A stretch of 25,536 nt of DNA, from the NCBI GenBank assembly GCA_015492915.1, contig WGED01000248.1:1-25536 (forward strand). The letters run 5' to 3'. The translations under genes were made by a program, and so were the position numbers. This stretch comes from Cyclobacteriaceae bacterium. Lineage in GTDB: Bacteria; Bacteroidota; Bacteroidia; Cytophagales; Cyclobacteriaceae. This document shows, piece after piece, positions 14,739 through 23,231 of the stretch. Under the pieces are notes generated by a model that searched no databases, was not told the origin of the DNA, and worked only from the letters and a program-made list of their open reading frames with translations. Numbering within the stretch: position 1 is the first letter of the stretch; every line of letters starts with the position of its first letter.

Positions 14739-15101
14739 TTAATCGTTCTTTGAAGGTTTGTTCAGCTTTTTAAAAAGATCATCCATCTTCTGTGCATGCT
14801 CGGCGCCGAGATCGAGGTGAAAGACCAGCTCGGGAATTTTACGCACCGTCCTGCCAATGGTTTTGGAAAGGGCTCGCTTGATATCCGCCTTGTGCAGATT
14901 GACCGTTTCCAGCATCTGCTCCTTGTCGCGGTCGAGTACCATGCTCAGGTATATGTGAGCAATGGTGAAATCAGGGCTCACCTCAACATGGGACACCGAA
15001 ATGAGATTGCCTGTAAAATACCCTTTACGGTCCTTCTGAAAAATGTCGCCAAGCTCCCTTTGCAACATTCTCGAAAACTTCAACTGACGTGTGGTTGCCA
15101 T
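14739..15101 (-). CDS. rbfA: Ribosome-binding factor A
   Basis: A 120-residue KH-type protein that assists late maturation of the 30S subunit and 16S rRNA 5' end processing. Features are RQLKFSRMLQRELGDIFQ at the N-terminus, VSHVEVSPDFTIAHIYLS in the middle and RTVRKIPELVFHLD near the end, all standard for RbfA. Length is normal. It leads a two-gene unit with the LolC/E-like permease and is divergent from the membrane-protein gene starting near 15213-15249. Confidence 0.95.
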   Translation of the reverse strand: MATTRQLKFSRMLQRELGDIFQKDRKGYFTGNLISVSHVEVSPDFTIAHIYLSMVLDRDKEQMLETVNLHKADIKRALSKTIGRTVRKIPELVFHLDLGAEHAQKMDDLFKKLNKPSKND

Positions 15102-15212
15102 TTCCTATGAATTTTTAATGATTTTTTTATGTTCAATCATACAAGGGCCCTTCGACCCCGGCCATTAAATTTTGCCATGCTCATTTAATTTAATAAATGA
15201 CTATTTTCTATA

Positions 15213-16658
15213 TTGGCGATTGATGCCTTAATAATAACAAATATACTATTGTTAAACTATTTTAGAATAAATGATCCTTACCGGCTGATCATCATTTTTG
15301 TTTTGCTGATCCTGCTGCGGCTTCCGTTTCTTTTGTCTTCAGACTGGCAGACAATCCCGGAGCTGTCGTGGCAGGTGACAGCCGAACGCATGAATGAGGG
15401 GGCGTTGTTATATGCCGATATCAGGGATGATATAGGTCCGCTTTCGGCATTTGTGTACCGTGGTATAGATTTTTTGTTCGGGCGCTCCTGGCTGGCACTT
15501 CAGATTCTCGGGCTGCTGGTGTTTTTCTTTCATATAGCCCTGCTGAATCACATCACTTTACAGCACAAGCTCATTAAGGAAAACAACTATCTGCCCGCAT
15601 TATTCTACGGCCTGCTCGGCGTCTCGTTTTTTAATATCGCCGTATTATCACCAATGCTCATGGGGCTCACTTTTGTGTTGCTGGCATGCAACAGGCTCTT
15701 TGCCCACATCGGCACAAGGAATAAGACCGATGCCAATTTGCTCGACGTAGGTATTTATACGGGAATTGCCTCGCTCTTTTATTTACCTTTGATTTTCACG
15801 GTAATCATCCACTTTGCCGGTTTGATCTATTTTACGAATACTATTCCGCGCAGGTATCTTTTGATGATCTTCGGACTTTTTATTCCCGGTGTCCTGATCT
15901 GGCTCGCTTATTACTGGCATGGGCATACGTATGAATTTTATGTGAATTTTTTTTATAAATTGTTTCACACACACCCCGACCACTTTCTGAGTTTTGCAGT
16001 TATGGCAAAAGCACTGGCATTGCCCGCTGCATTTTTTCTGATAGCCGCCTTAAAAACATTATCCGGTCTTGGGTTTACAATTTTTCAGATCAGAATACAA
16101 AAGGTGATTTTTCTCGCATTTATCATTATGGTATTTATATGGGTGTTGTATGCCAACAGAGACGGCTATGAGTTGATTTTATTTTTACCCTGGATGGCTT
16201 TCTTTCTGACGCATTTCTTTATCTCATTCAGAAAAAGGTTTAAAGCAGAACTCGCGTTCACAATGTATGTTGTGGGCACCCTTTTTATTTATTTTGCAAT
16301 GGCTTACGGTCTTTTTCAGTTCACGTCCGAACTGGAACCTGTAATGGTAAAAGAAATCCCCGGCAATCCGCCATACAAGGGACACAAGACCCTGGTGCTC
16401 GGGCCCGACATCAATCCCTATTCGATTTCCAGGCAGGCTACGCCCTATTTCAAATGGTACTTGTCGGAGAGTCAGCTTACCAATCTGGATTATTACGACA
16501 ATCTGGAGGCGATTTATAAAAACATACTCAGTGACATGCCCGAATACATCGTTGATGAGATAGAGCTGGCGCCGAAAATATTTTACAAAATTCCCCGCCT
16601 TGGCGCTGAGTATAAAGCTGTCACCCGACGGCTTTATAAAAGGAAGTCTAACAACTGA
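15213..16658 (+). CDS. Polytopic inner-membrane protein of unknown function
   Basis: I do not recognise a named family. The protein has up to 481 residues with about ten hydrophobic segments (for example IIIFVLLILLRLPFLLS, LALQILGLLVFFFHIALL, YLLMIFGLFIPGVLIWLAYYW, VIFLAFIIMVFIWVLYA), followed by a soluble C-terminal tail of about 110 residues. The general look, with an acidic loop after the first helix (ERMNEGALLYADIRDDIGPLS), recalls integral-membrane glycosyltransferases of the GT39/PMT kind, but I cannot show a catalytic motif with confidence. There is no ATG at the front: TTG at 15213 or, more likely, TTG at 15249 (giving MLNYFRINDPYRL) is the start. Its 3' end overlaps convergent rpiB by 11 bp. 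Confidence 0.8.
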   Translation: MAIDALIITNILLLNYFRINDPYRLIIIFVLLILLRLPFLLSSDWQTIPELSWQVTAERMNEGALLYADIRDDIGPLSAFVYRGIDFLFGRSWLALQILGLLVFFFHIALLNHITLQHKLIKENNYLPALFYGLLGVSFFNIAVLSPMLMGLTFVLLACNRLFAHIGTRNKTDANLLDVGIYTGIASLFYLPLIFTVIIHFAGLIYFTNTIPRRYLLMIFGLFIPGVLIWLAYYWHGHTYEFYVNFFYKLFHTHPDHFLSFAVMAKALALPAAFFLIAALKTLSGLGFTIFQIRIQKVIFLAFIIMVFIWVLYANRDGYELILFLPWMAFFLTHFFISFRKRFKAELAFTMYVVGTLFIYFAMAYGLFQFTSELEPVMVKEIPGNPPYKGHKTLVLGPDINPYSISRQATPYFKWYLSESQLTNLDYYDNLEAIYKNILSDMPEYIVDEIELAPKIFYKIPRLGAEYKAVTRRLYKRKSNN

Positions 16659-17076
16659 TTTTATTGATTCTTCTCTGATGGCGTCCGCCTTCGAATTCCG
16701 TGTTAAAAAACGCTTCCAGAATTTCCTTTGCCGTATCAAATGAAATGAATCTTCCCGGGAGGCATATTACGTTGGCATTGTTATGACTTTTTGCCAGTTT
16801 TCCGATCTCTTTGTTCCAGCATAGTGCCGACCGGATACCCTGATGCTTGTTGGCAGTCATGTCAACACCCAGACCGGTACCGCAGATCAGTATGCCGAGG
16901 TCGAAATTTCCCTTTTCCACTTCCGAGGCAACTGCATGGGCAAAATCAGGGTAATCGACACTCTCCTCCGAATAGGCGCCGAAGTCTTTTACCTCCGCAC
17001 CTGTGGAGGGCAGCCAGGCAGCCACTTTTTGTTTTAACGGAAAACCGGCGTGATCACTTCCTATTGCTATTTTCAT
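16648..17076 (-). CDS. rpiB: Ribose-5-phosphate isomerase B
   Basis: The enzyme interconverts ribose-5-phosphate and ribulose-5-phosphate in the pentose phosphate pathway. It has 142 residues, as usual. D8-H9 in IGSDHAG and the catalytic C65 in ILICGTGLG are present, followed by ANKHQGIRSALCW and SHNNANVICLPGR. The segment GLGVDMTANK differs slightly from the common GIGMSIAANK but keeps the key positions. It is the last gene of glyA-tatC-rpiB, 12 bp after tatC, and its end overlaps the convergent membrane-protein gene by 11 bp. Confidence 0.95.
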   Translation of the reverse strand: MKIAIGSDHAGFPLKQKVAAWLPSTGAEVKDFGAYSEESVDYPDFAHAVASEVEKGNFDLGILICGTGLGVDMTANKHQGIRSALCWNKEIGKLAKSHNNANVICLPGRFISFDTAKEILEAFFNTEFEGGRHQRRINKISC

Positions 17077-17088
17077 GGCAGATCGAAA

Positions 17089-17946
17089 TTATTGGTTACT
17101 CTCATTTTCCTCTTCGAGCAGCAGCCTGTCCTCCTTGCGTTTGATGGCCTGGGCGATAAGAATACTGATCTCATACAGGAATATCAATGGGATTGACATT
17201 AAAATCTGGCTGATCACATCGGGTGGTGTGATCAGGGCGGAAAGCACCAATATCACCACAATCGCATGTTTTCTGTATGTCTTAAGCCCTGCAGGAGTTA
17301 TTATTCCTGCTTTTGTAAGGAAGAATACCACCACGGGCAACTGAAACATAATGCCGCTGGCGAGCACCAGCATCATCACCGTCGATACGTAGCTCGTAAG
17401 GTCTATTTCGTTGTGAATGCTCGGGTCGAGCTGAAAGTGTGTGAGGAAATTGATGGAGATGGGCGCCACGATATAGTAGCCAAACATGATGCCAGTCAAA
17501 AACAGTAAGGTTACAACGAACACAGCTCCTTTAGTCAGCTTCTTCTCATGATTGTAAAGTCCCGGCTCAACAAAACGCCATATTTCCCAAAACACATATG
17601 GAAAAGCAACGATTATTCCGATCACAAAACTTGAAGTGAGCGCCATGGTAAACTGAGCGGTCATTCTTCTGTTCTGGATGATAAACGGCAACTCGTCAAT
17701 ACAGAAATAATCCGTACCCGTGAGGCTGCCCAGGCGACAAAACATCTCATATGTCCAGAAGTCGGGCCTTGAGGGCGCCAGAATCACATGGTTCCAGATC
17801 ACTCCTCTGAAGATAAAAGCGAGTATGGCAAAAACACCAATTGACAGCAAAGCCCTGATGATGTGCCATCTGAATTCTTCGAGATGCTCCAGAAACGACA
17901 TCTCTTTTTCTCCTTTTGGTAAACGTTCTTCGCGTTCCTCTTCCAT
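17089..17946 (-). CDS. tatC: Sec-independent (twin-arginine) translocase subunit TatC
   Basis: The receptor subunit of the Tat pathway, which exports folded proteins with an RR signal. The 285-residue protein has the signature MSFLEHLEEFRWHIIRAL at about 17-34, whose Glu binds Tat signals, and six hydrophobic helices, including AFPYVFWEIWRFVEPGLY and GLKTYRKHAIVVILVLSALITPPD. The first periplasmic loop (about 55-95, SRPDFWTYEMFCRLGSLTGTDYF) is longer than in E. coli, as is common in Bacteroidota. No tatA/tatB lies beside it. Two proteins with RR leaders are encoded in this window (4404-5351 and 24093-25082). It starts 3 bp after glyA. Confidence 0.96.
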   Translation of the reverse strand: MEEEREERLPKGEKEMSFLEHLEEFRWHIIRALLSIGVFAILAFIFRGVIWNHVILAPSRPDFWTYEMFCRLGSLTGTDYFCIDELPFIIQNRRMTAQFTMALTSSFVIGIIVAFPYVFWEIWRFVEPGLYNHEKKLTKGAVFVVTLLFLTGIMFGYYIVAPISINFLTHFQLDPSIHNEIDLTSYVSTVMMLVLASGIMFQLPVVVFFLTKAGIITPAGLKTYRKHAIVVILVLSALITPPDVISQILMSIPLIFLYEISILIAQAIKRKEDRLLLEEENESNQ

Positions 17947-17949
17947 AGT

Positions 17950-19224
17950 TTATTTGTAAAGAGGGAATTTCTTCATCCAGGAATTGACAAATTCCTTTAC
18001 ATCCCTGATTTTATCTTCATTGTCAATATTGGCCAGTACCTCATCGATCAGGTCCACGATCTTTTCCATATCACTTTCTTTCATGCCCCGGGTGGTCACT
18101 GCGGCCGTACCTACACGGATGCCCGATGTAACAAACGGCGATCGCGTATCGAAAGGTACCATATTTTTGTTAATAGTGACGTCGGCCTTGATCAATGCGT
18201 TCTCGGCTTCTTTGCCGGTGATCTCACCTTTTGATCGCAGGTCGATGAGCATCAGATGATTATCGGTACCGCCGGAAATGACGTCATAACCTTTTTCCAT
18301 AAACCTTTTGGCCATGACGGCGGCATTTTTCTTCACCTGAATGATATAATCCATATACTCGTCGGTGAGCGCCTCTCCGAAAGCGACAGCCTTGGCGGCG
18401 ATCACATGCTCGAGCGGGCCTCCCTGCGTACCCGGGAATACCCCGGAGTCGAGCAATGCCGACATCTTTCTGATATTGCCCTTGGGAGTCTTGAGTCCGA
18501 AAGGATTGTCAAAATCATCACCCATCATAATCATACCGCCACGCGGCCCCCTCAATGTTTTGTGAGTAGTCGTGGTCACGATATGGCAAAATTCCAGCGG
18601 ATCGTCGAGCAGTCCCCGGGCGATGAGTCCGGCTGGATGTGCGATATCGGCCATCAGCAATGCATCCACTTCGTCAGCAATTTCTCTCAGCCTTTCATAG
18701 TCCCATTCGCGGCTGTAAGCAGAGGCGCCGCAGATGATCAGCCTGGGCTTTTCCTTTTTTGCGATCTCTTCGACATGGTCATAATTGACCATGCCGGTCT
18801 CCTTTTCAACGCCGTAAAATGACGGTCGGTACAACTTGCCGGAAAAATTGACCGGTGAGCCGTGTGTCAGGTGGCCGCCGTGAGAGAGATCGAAACCCAG
18901 GATCGTATCTCCCGGTTTGAGTACGGCGAGCATGACGGCCGCATTGGCCTGGGCGCCTGAGTGCGGCTGCACGTTTACCCAGCTTGCACCAAAAAGCTCC
19001 TTTGCTCTTTCGCGCGCCAGATCCTCGATTTCATCTACTACTTCACATCCGCCGTAATAGCGCCTTCCCGGAAGGCCTTCAGCGTATTTGTTGGTCAGCA
19101 CCGTACCCATTGCCTCCATCACCTGCCTGGAAGCAAAATTTTCGGAAGCGATAAGTTCTATACCGTTTTCCTGACGCTCATTTTCCTTTTGTATGAGGTC
19201 GAATACTTTATGATCTCTCTGCAT
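17950..19224 (-). CDS. glyA: Serine hydroxymethyltransferase
   Basis: A PLP enzyme that interconverts serine and glycine and loads one-carbon units on tetrahydrofolate. It has 424 residues from the ATG at 19224. The PLP lysine is K222 in TTTTHKTLRGPRGG; other signatures are LIASENF, NKYAEGLPGRRYYGG and ADIAHPAGL. The reading frame extends upstream to 19278, but that stretch contains the promoter motif, so the shorter start MQRDHKVFDLI is preferred. It heads the glyA-tatC-rpiB operon. Its one-carbon product also supplies methyl groups for the methionine pathway elsewhere in the window. Confidence 0.96.
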   Translation of the reverse strand: MQRDHKVFDLIQKENERQENGIELIASENFASRQVMEAMGTVLTNKYAEGLPGRRYYGGCEVVDEIEDLARERAKELFGASWVNVQPHSGAQANAAVMLAVLKPGDTILGFDLSHGGHLTHGSPVNFSGKLYRPSFYGVEKETGMVNYDHVEEIAKKEKPRLIICGASAYSREWDYERLREIADEVDALLMADIAHPAGLIARGLLDDPLEFCHIVTTTTHKTLRGPRGGMIMMGDDFDNPFGLKTPKGNIRKMSALLDSGVFPGTQGGPLEHVIAAKAVAFGEALTDEYMDYIIQVKKNAAVMAKRFMEKGYDVISGGTDNHLMLIDLRSKGEITGKEAENALIKADVTINKNMVPFDTRSPFVTSGIRVGTAAVTTRGMKESDMEKIVDLIDEVLANIDNEDKIRDVKEFVNSWMKKFPLYK

Positions 19225-19247
19225 GATTTGAATTAAAAAATGAAGGG

Positions 19248-19279
19248 CAAAAATATATGATGCATCAGTAATTAACAAT
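19248..19279 (-). promoter_or_regulatory. Promoter of glyA-tatC-rpiB
   Basis: ATTG at 19276-19279 (minus strand), 20 bp spacer, then TATTTTTG at 19248-19255, a perfect -7 match. It lies just before the chosen ATG at 19224 and supports that start. Confidence 0.6.
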
Positions 19280-19377
19280 CAATTTTAAAAATGAGTGAAC
19301 ATTAATCATTTTTCAGCAGATAACATTTATCTTTATATGAGGAAAATGGCATTTTTCAACATCAAAACAATTTAACC

Positions 19378-20115
19378 ATGATAGGCAATCAATTGTCAGG
19401 AATTATTGCCCGTGGGGCGTTTCTGCTCGTCATCCCCCTTTTGCTTCAGCAATGTCAGTTCAACTATAAGCGCGGCAATGGTAACATCGAAACATCCGAA
19501 CTCATGGTTGAGGATTTCAATCAGTTAAATGTCGGAGGGATTTATGATGTTGAATTGATTCCGGGCAAAAAGCCGTTGGTCATCATTGAGACGGATGAAA
19601 ACCTGATCCCTTATATCAATGTGGAGGTGTACAACGATGTGCTCAACATCAATAATGTACAAAACCTCAAAAGCTCGTATGGCATCAAAATCCAGATATT
19701 TTACGCCCGGATCGACCGCATCCAGTCATCCGGTGCTTCCAGGATAATAAACAGAGAACCGCTCCGGACAGAAGATTTGACCGTCGGTCTTTCTGGCAGC
19801 GGCTCGATCGACCTTGAACTCGATGTTGATCAGGTTGAAGTAAGGCTGTCGGGGGCAGGTCTTATTTCTTTATCGGGCAGGGCCGAAACAATGGAAGGGC
19901 AACTCAGTGGGGCGGGGATGCTCAATGCCCTTGAACTGGAGACTAAAAACTGTAAATTAAATGTATCGGGGATAGGCGGCGGAGAAGTATGGGCTACCGA
20001 AACGCTTGAAGCTTCTATAACAGGTATCGGTGGCATTAAATTCAAAGGCAATCCGAACATCATTGAACGTGAAGTGACCGGCCTTGGCAAGATTACCAGG
20101 ATTGAAGATCAATAA
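19378..20115 (+). CDS. Head-GIN domain (DUF2807) lipoprotein
   Basis: A 245-residue predicted lipoprotein. The N-terminal hydrophobic stretch ends with LLLQQC, a plausible lipobox with Cys at about 27. The rest is a beta-rich DUF2807 domain: a putative head-GIN strand set (VEDFNQLNVGGIYDVELIPG) followed by repeating Gly/Ser-rich turns such as SGSGSIDLEL, LSGAGLISLSG, LSGAGMLNALEL and VSGIGGGEVWA, which suggest a beta-helix-like repeat. Such proteins are frequent in Bacteroidota and are thought to sit in the envelope; their role is not known. It lies 170 bp before the M16 peptidase gene on the same strand. Confidence 0.88.
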   Translation: MIGNQLSGIIARGAFLLVIPLLLQQCQFNYKRGNGNIETSELMVEDFNQLNVGGIYDVELIPGKKPLVIIETDENLIPYINVEVYNDVLNINNVQNLKSSYGIKIQIFYARIDRIQSSGASRIINREPLRTEDLTVGLSGSGSIDLELDVDQVEVRLSGAGLISLSGRAETMEGQLSGAGMLNALELETKNCKLNVSGIGGGEVWATETLEASITGIGGIKFKGNPNIIEREVTGLGKITRIEDQ

Positions 20116-20130
20116 ATTCTCATGAGATTC

Positions 20131-20160
20131 GGCCTCTTTTTTCGAGGCAGAAAAATTCTG
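20131..20160 (+). terminator. Weak hairpins after the head-GIN gene
   Basis: GCCTC at 20132-20136 and GAGGC at 20144-20148 form a 5 bp stem with a T-rich loop, followed by a second dyad CAGAA/TTCTG ending near 20160. No T-run follows the first stem, so termination would be weak. Confidence 0.3.
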
Positions 20161-20285
20161 GCTTAATTATTTTCAGTGAAACAGTAAGAGCTTAGGGCGC
20201 CGTTCATGTAATTTTTATTCCGTATATCAGCAAACATTAACTAATTGTATTATCAATCAGGATTTTGAATCAAAATTTATTCACC

Positions 20286-23123
20286 ATGAAAAAACTGCAA
20301 TTTTTATTCGCATTTGTCGCTCTGTTGTTTGTCGTTGAAGGATGTGGCGTTAAAGAGGGCGGAGAAAAAGGAAGTGATAAGCTTTCGATCGATTTCAAAA
20401 AATACGAACTGGAAAATGGTCTGCAGGTCATTCTCCATCAGGACCATTCCGATCCCATTGTGTCTTTGGCAGTACTGTATCATGTGGGCTCCAACAGAGA
20501 ACATCCCGGCAAGACAGGTTTTGCCCATCTTTTCGAGCATATGCTGTTTCAGCAATCCGAACATATTGGCGAAGACCAGTTCTTTAAGATTATTCAGGAT
20601 GCCGGCGGCACACTTAACGGCGGCACATTTCAGGATGGCACCATCTACTATGAGATAGTGCCTAAAAATGCCCTTGAGCTCATACTCTGGATGGAATCAG
20701 ACCGGATGGGATTTTTCAAAAATACTATTACACGGGCAGCCTTTGCCAATCAGCAGGAAGTGGTGATCAATGAGAAACGCCAACGAGTGGATAACAATCC
20801 GTTTGGCCACACCATGTATGTGATCAACAAAGCCATATTTCCGGAAGGGCATCCCTATAATTGGGAAGTGATCGGCGAAATGAAAGATCTAAAAAATGCC
20901 ACAGTGGATGATGTAAGGGAATTTTATGATAATTTTTACGGGCCAAACAATGCCACACTGGTGCTCGCCGGAGATTTTGAAGAGGGGCAGGCAAAAGCCC
21001 TTATCGAAAAATATTTCGGCGAAATAAAGCGGGGACCGGATGTGCCCCCCATCGAAACCCCGGATGTAAAACTTGCCGAAACCAAAAAGCTATACCACGA
21101 AGACAATTTTGCCAATACGGCTCAGCTAAACATGGTTTGGCCCACTGTGAAGCAATATGAGCCCGATGCGTATGCGCTTGATTTTCTGGCCAAAATTCTT
21201 TCCGACGGAAAAAAAGCACCTCTTTACAAAGTGTTGGTCAAAGAGAAGAACCTGACGTCACGCACCGCCGCTTTCAACAGACCGATGCAGCTTGCCGGAA
21301 TGTTTCGCATCGTCATCACTGCCAATGACGGCGTAAGCCTCAACGATGTGAATGATGCGATTTTTGAGGCTTTTGATATGTTCGAAAAAGAAGGTATCAC
21401 CGATACGGACCTCGAAAGGGTAAAAGCGGGGCTTGAAACGGATTTTTACAATGGGCTTCAAAGTGTTTTGTATAAATCGTTCCAGTTGGCCATGTATAAT
21501 GCTTTTGCGGGAGACCCGGGTTTTATTTCTCAGGATATCGAAAACATTCGAAAGGTGACCAAAGAAGATGTGTTGAGGGTGTATGAGAAATACATAAAAA
21601 ACAAGCCCTACGTCGTTACCAGTTTTGTACCGAAGGGCAAACCCGACCTGATCGTGGAAGGCTCGGAAAAAGCGGAAGTGGTAGAAGAGAAAATCGGAGA
21701 GGAAGAGCGCAAAGAGGTTGCAGAAGCCGAAGAGGAAGAGATCAAGCAGACACCCTCCGCTTTTGACAGGAGCATCCAGCCTGAGACAGGCCCGCTGCCG
21801 CGACTCAACCTGCCACAAATCTGGACAGGCAAGCTGGATAACGGCATCAGGGTGTATGGTATAGAAAACACAGAATTGCCGCTGATACAATTTACACTCG
21901 TACTCGAGGGAGGGCATCTGCTCGATGATATGAATAAAATCGGTGTGGCAAACCTGATGACTGATATCATGATGGAAGGCACGGCCACCAAAACACCGGA
22001 AGATCTTGAAGAGGAGATTGATTTGCTCGGTTCCAACATATATATGTACACAAGCAATGACCAGATCACGATATCCGGCAATACGCTCGCGCGAAATTTC
22101 GGCAAAACAATGGACATTATTGAAGAATTGCTGTTCGAACCGCGCTGGGATGAGGAGGAATTTGAACGCATCAAAACAAAAACCATCAACGACATCAAGC
22201 GCAAGGAGGCGAGTCCCAATCGTGTGTCTTCTGAAGTATTCAGAAAACTGGTTTATGGAACCGATCATATTTTTGCTTATCCTTTGTCCGGTTCGGTGGA
22301 AGCAGTCGAATCAATCACCATCGATGATCTGAAGGCGTTTTATGACAAATATTACTCGCCTGGTGTTGCGAGATTTCATATCGTAGGAAATATCTCCAAA
22401 GAGGAAGCACTGACATCGCTCAACAGCCTGAATGAAAAATGGAAGCCGAAAGAGGTAAACATGCCTGATTATCCGCTGGCAGAAAAGCCTGAGAAAGCAA
22501 CGTTGTACTTTATTGACTTTCCCGATGCCAAGCAATCGGTAATCAATATCGGCTACCTGGCACTGGCGCGTACCGATCCCGACTACTATCCCGCAACGGT
22601 GATGAACTATAAGCTAGGAGGGTCTTTCAGTGGTGTGGTAAACATGATTCTGCGCGAAGAAAAAGGATATACCTATGGCGCCAGAACATATTTCAGCGGA
22701 TCAAATATCCCGGGACCTTTTACGGCGTCATCAAGTGTGCGGACCAATGCCACACTTGAGTCCGTGAATATTTTTAAGGAGGCCATGCAAAAATACCGCG
22801 AGGGCATCAGTGAAGAAGATCTGGAATTTACCAGGAACGCAATGATCAAATCAAATGCACGGAGGTTTGAAACACTTGGCGCCAAGCTGAACATACTCTC
22901 CAACATGGGTGCTTATGATTTCCCGCCGGATTATATCCGTAAGGAAGAGGACATCGTCAGGAACATGACCCTGGAGCAACACAAGGCGCTGGCGCAGAAA
23001 TACATCATTCCGGAAAAGATGATATATGTAGTGGCCGGTGATGCCAAAACACAATTTGGGCCGCTAAAATCGGAATTTGAAAAAGCGTTGCTTGTGGATA
23101 AGGAAGGCAATCCTGTGGAATAA
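20286..23123 (+). CDS. M16 family zinc peptidase, two-domain lipoprotein
   Basis: A 945-residue predicted lipoprotein (hydrophobic leader, lipobox VVEGC with Cys20) made of two M16 (pitrilysin/insulinase-type) halves in one chain. The first half has the inverted zinc motif H81-L-F-E84-H85 and the third ligand E163 in VINEKRQ, so it should be active. The second half, from about residue 500, lacks HxxEH (MTDIMMEG at the matching place) but keeps the RTYFSGS...SSSVRTNAT region typical of the non-catalytic partner. The two are joined by a strongly acidic linker (about 460-490, EKAEVVEEKIGEEERKEVAEAEEEE). By family it would degrade short peptides in the envelope. Frame also allows TTG at 20265, but the ATG at 20286 gives the signal peptide. 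Confidence 0.93.
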   Translation: MKKLQFLFAFVALLFVVEGCGVKEGGEKGSDKLSIDFKKYELENGLQVILHQDHSDPIVSLAVLYHVGSNREHPGKTGFAHLFEHMLFQQSEHIGEDQFFKIIQDAGGTLNGGTFQDGTIYYEIVPKNALELILWMESDRMGFFKNTITRAAFANQQEVVINEKRQRVDNNPFGHTMYVINKAIFPEGHPYNWEVIGEMKDLKNATVDDVREFYDNFYGPNNATLVLAGDFEEGQAKALIEKYFGEIKRGPDVPPIETPDVKLAETKKLYHEDNFANTAQLNMVWPTVKQYEPDAYALDFLAKILSDGKKAPLYKVLVKEKNLTSRTAAFNRPMQLAGMFRIVITANDGVSLNDVNDAIFEAFDMFEKEGITDTDLERVKAGLETDFYNGLQSVLYKSFQLAMYNAFAGDPGFISQDIENIRKVTKEDVLRVYEKYIKNKPYVVTSFVPKGKPDLIVEGSEKAEVVEEKIGEEERKEVAEAEEEEIKQTPSAFDRSIQPETGPLPRLNLPQIWTGKLDNGIRVYGIENTELPLIQFTLVLEGGHLLDDMNKIGVANLMTDIMMEGTATKTPEDLEEEIDLLGSNIYMYTSNDQITISGNTLARNFGKTMDIIEELLFEPRWDEEEFERIKTKTINDIKRKEASPNRVSSEVFRKLVYGTDHIFAYPLSGSVEAVESITIDDLKAFYDKYYSPGVARFHIVGNISKEEALTSLNSLNEKWKPKEVNMPDYPLAEKPEKATLYFIDFPDAKQSVINIGYLALARTDPDYYPATVMNYKLGGSFSGVVNMILREEKGYTYGARTYFSGSNIPGPFTASSSVRTNATLESVNIFKEAMQKYREGISEEDLEFTRNAMIKSNARRFETLGAKLNILSNMGAYDFPPDYIRKEEDIVRNMTLEQHKALAQKYIIPEKMIYVVAGDAKTQFGPLKSEFEKALLVDKEGNPVE

Positions 23124-23142
23124 AAAATAGTCGAATCCTCAT

Positions 23143-23181
23143 AAAGCCCTGTCGCATTACCAAAACGGCGGGGCTTTTTTA
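23143..23181 (+). terminator. Intrinsic terminator of the M16 peptidase gene
   Basis: AAAGCCCTGTCG and CGGCGGGGCTTT pair over about 12-13 positions with two wobbles, separated by CATTACCAAAA, and a T-run follows. It begins 20 nt after the stop. Confidence 0.88.
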
Positions 23182-23204
23182 TGGCCGGTATCATGATCAT
23201 CATT

Positions 23205-23231
23205 CATGAGAAAAAGCCTATTTTTCCATGA
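23205..23231. repeat. CATG palindrome overlapping the end of the propeller gene
   Basis: CATGAGAAAAAGCC followed by TATTTTTCCATG forms the same palindrome type as at 3993 and 4245. The right arm includes the last codons and stop of the gene at 23218-24084, so part of the match may be due to coding. Confidence 0.4.

Noticed and set aside
19225..19278. Longer start for glyA at 19278
   Set aside because: The extra stretch contains the promoter -7 element and does not match the SHMT N-terminus.
21258..22268. 336-codon open frame on the minus strand within the M16 gene
   Set aside because: It is fully antisense to a strong M16 coding sequence with all family motifs, and its product has no recognisable feature. 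It is a codon-bias shadow.
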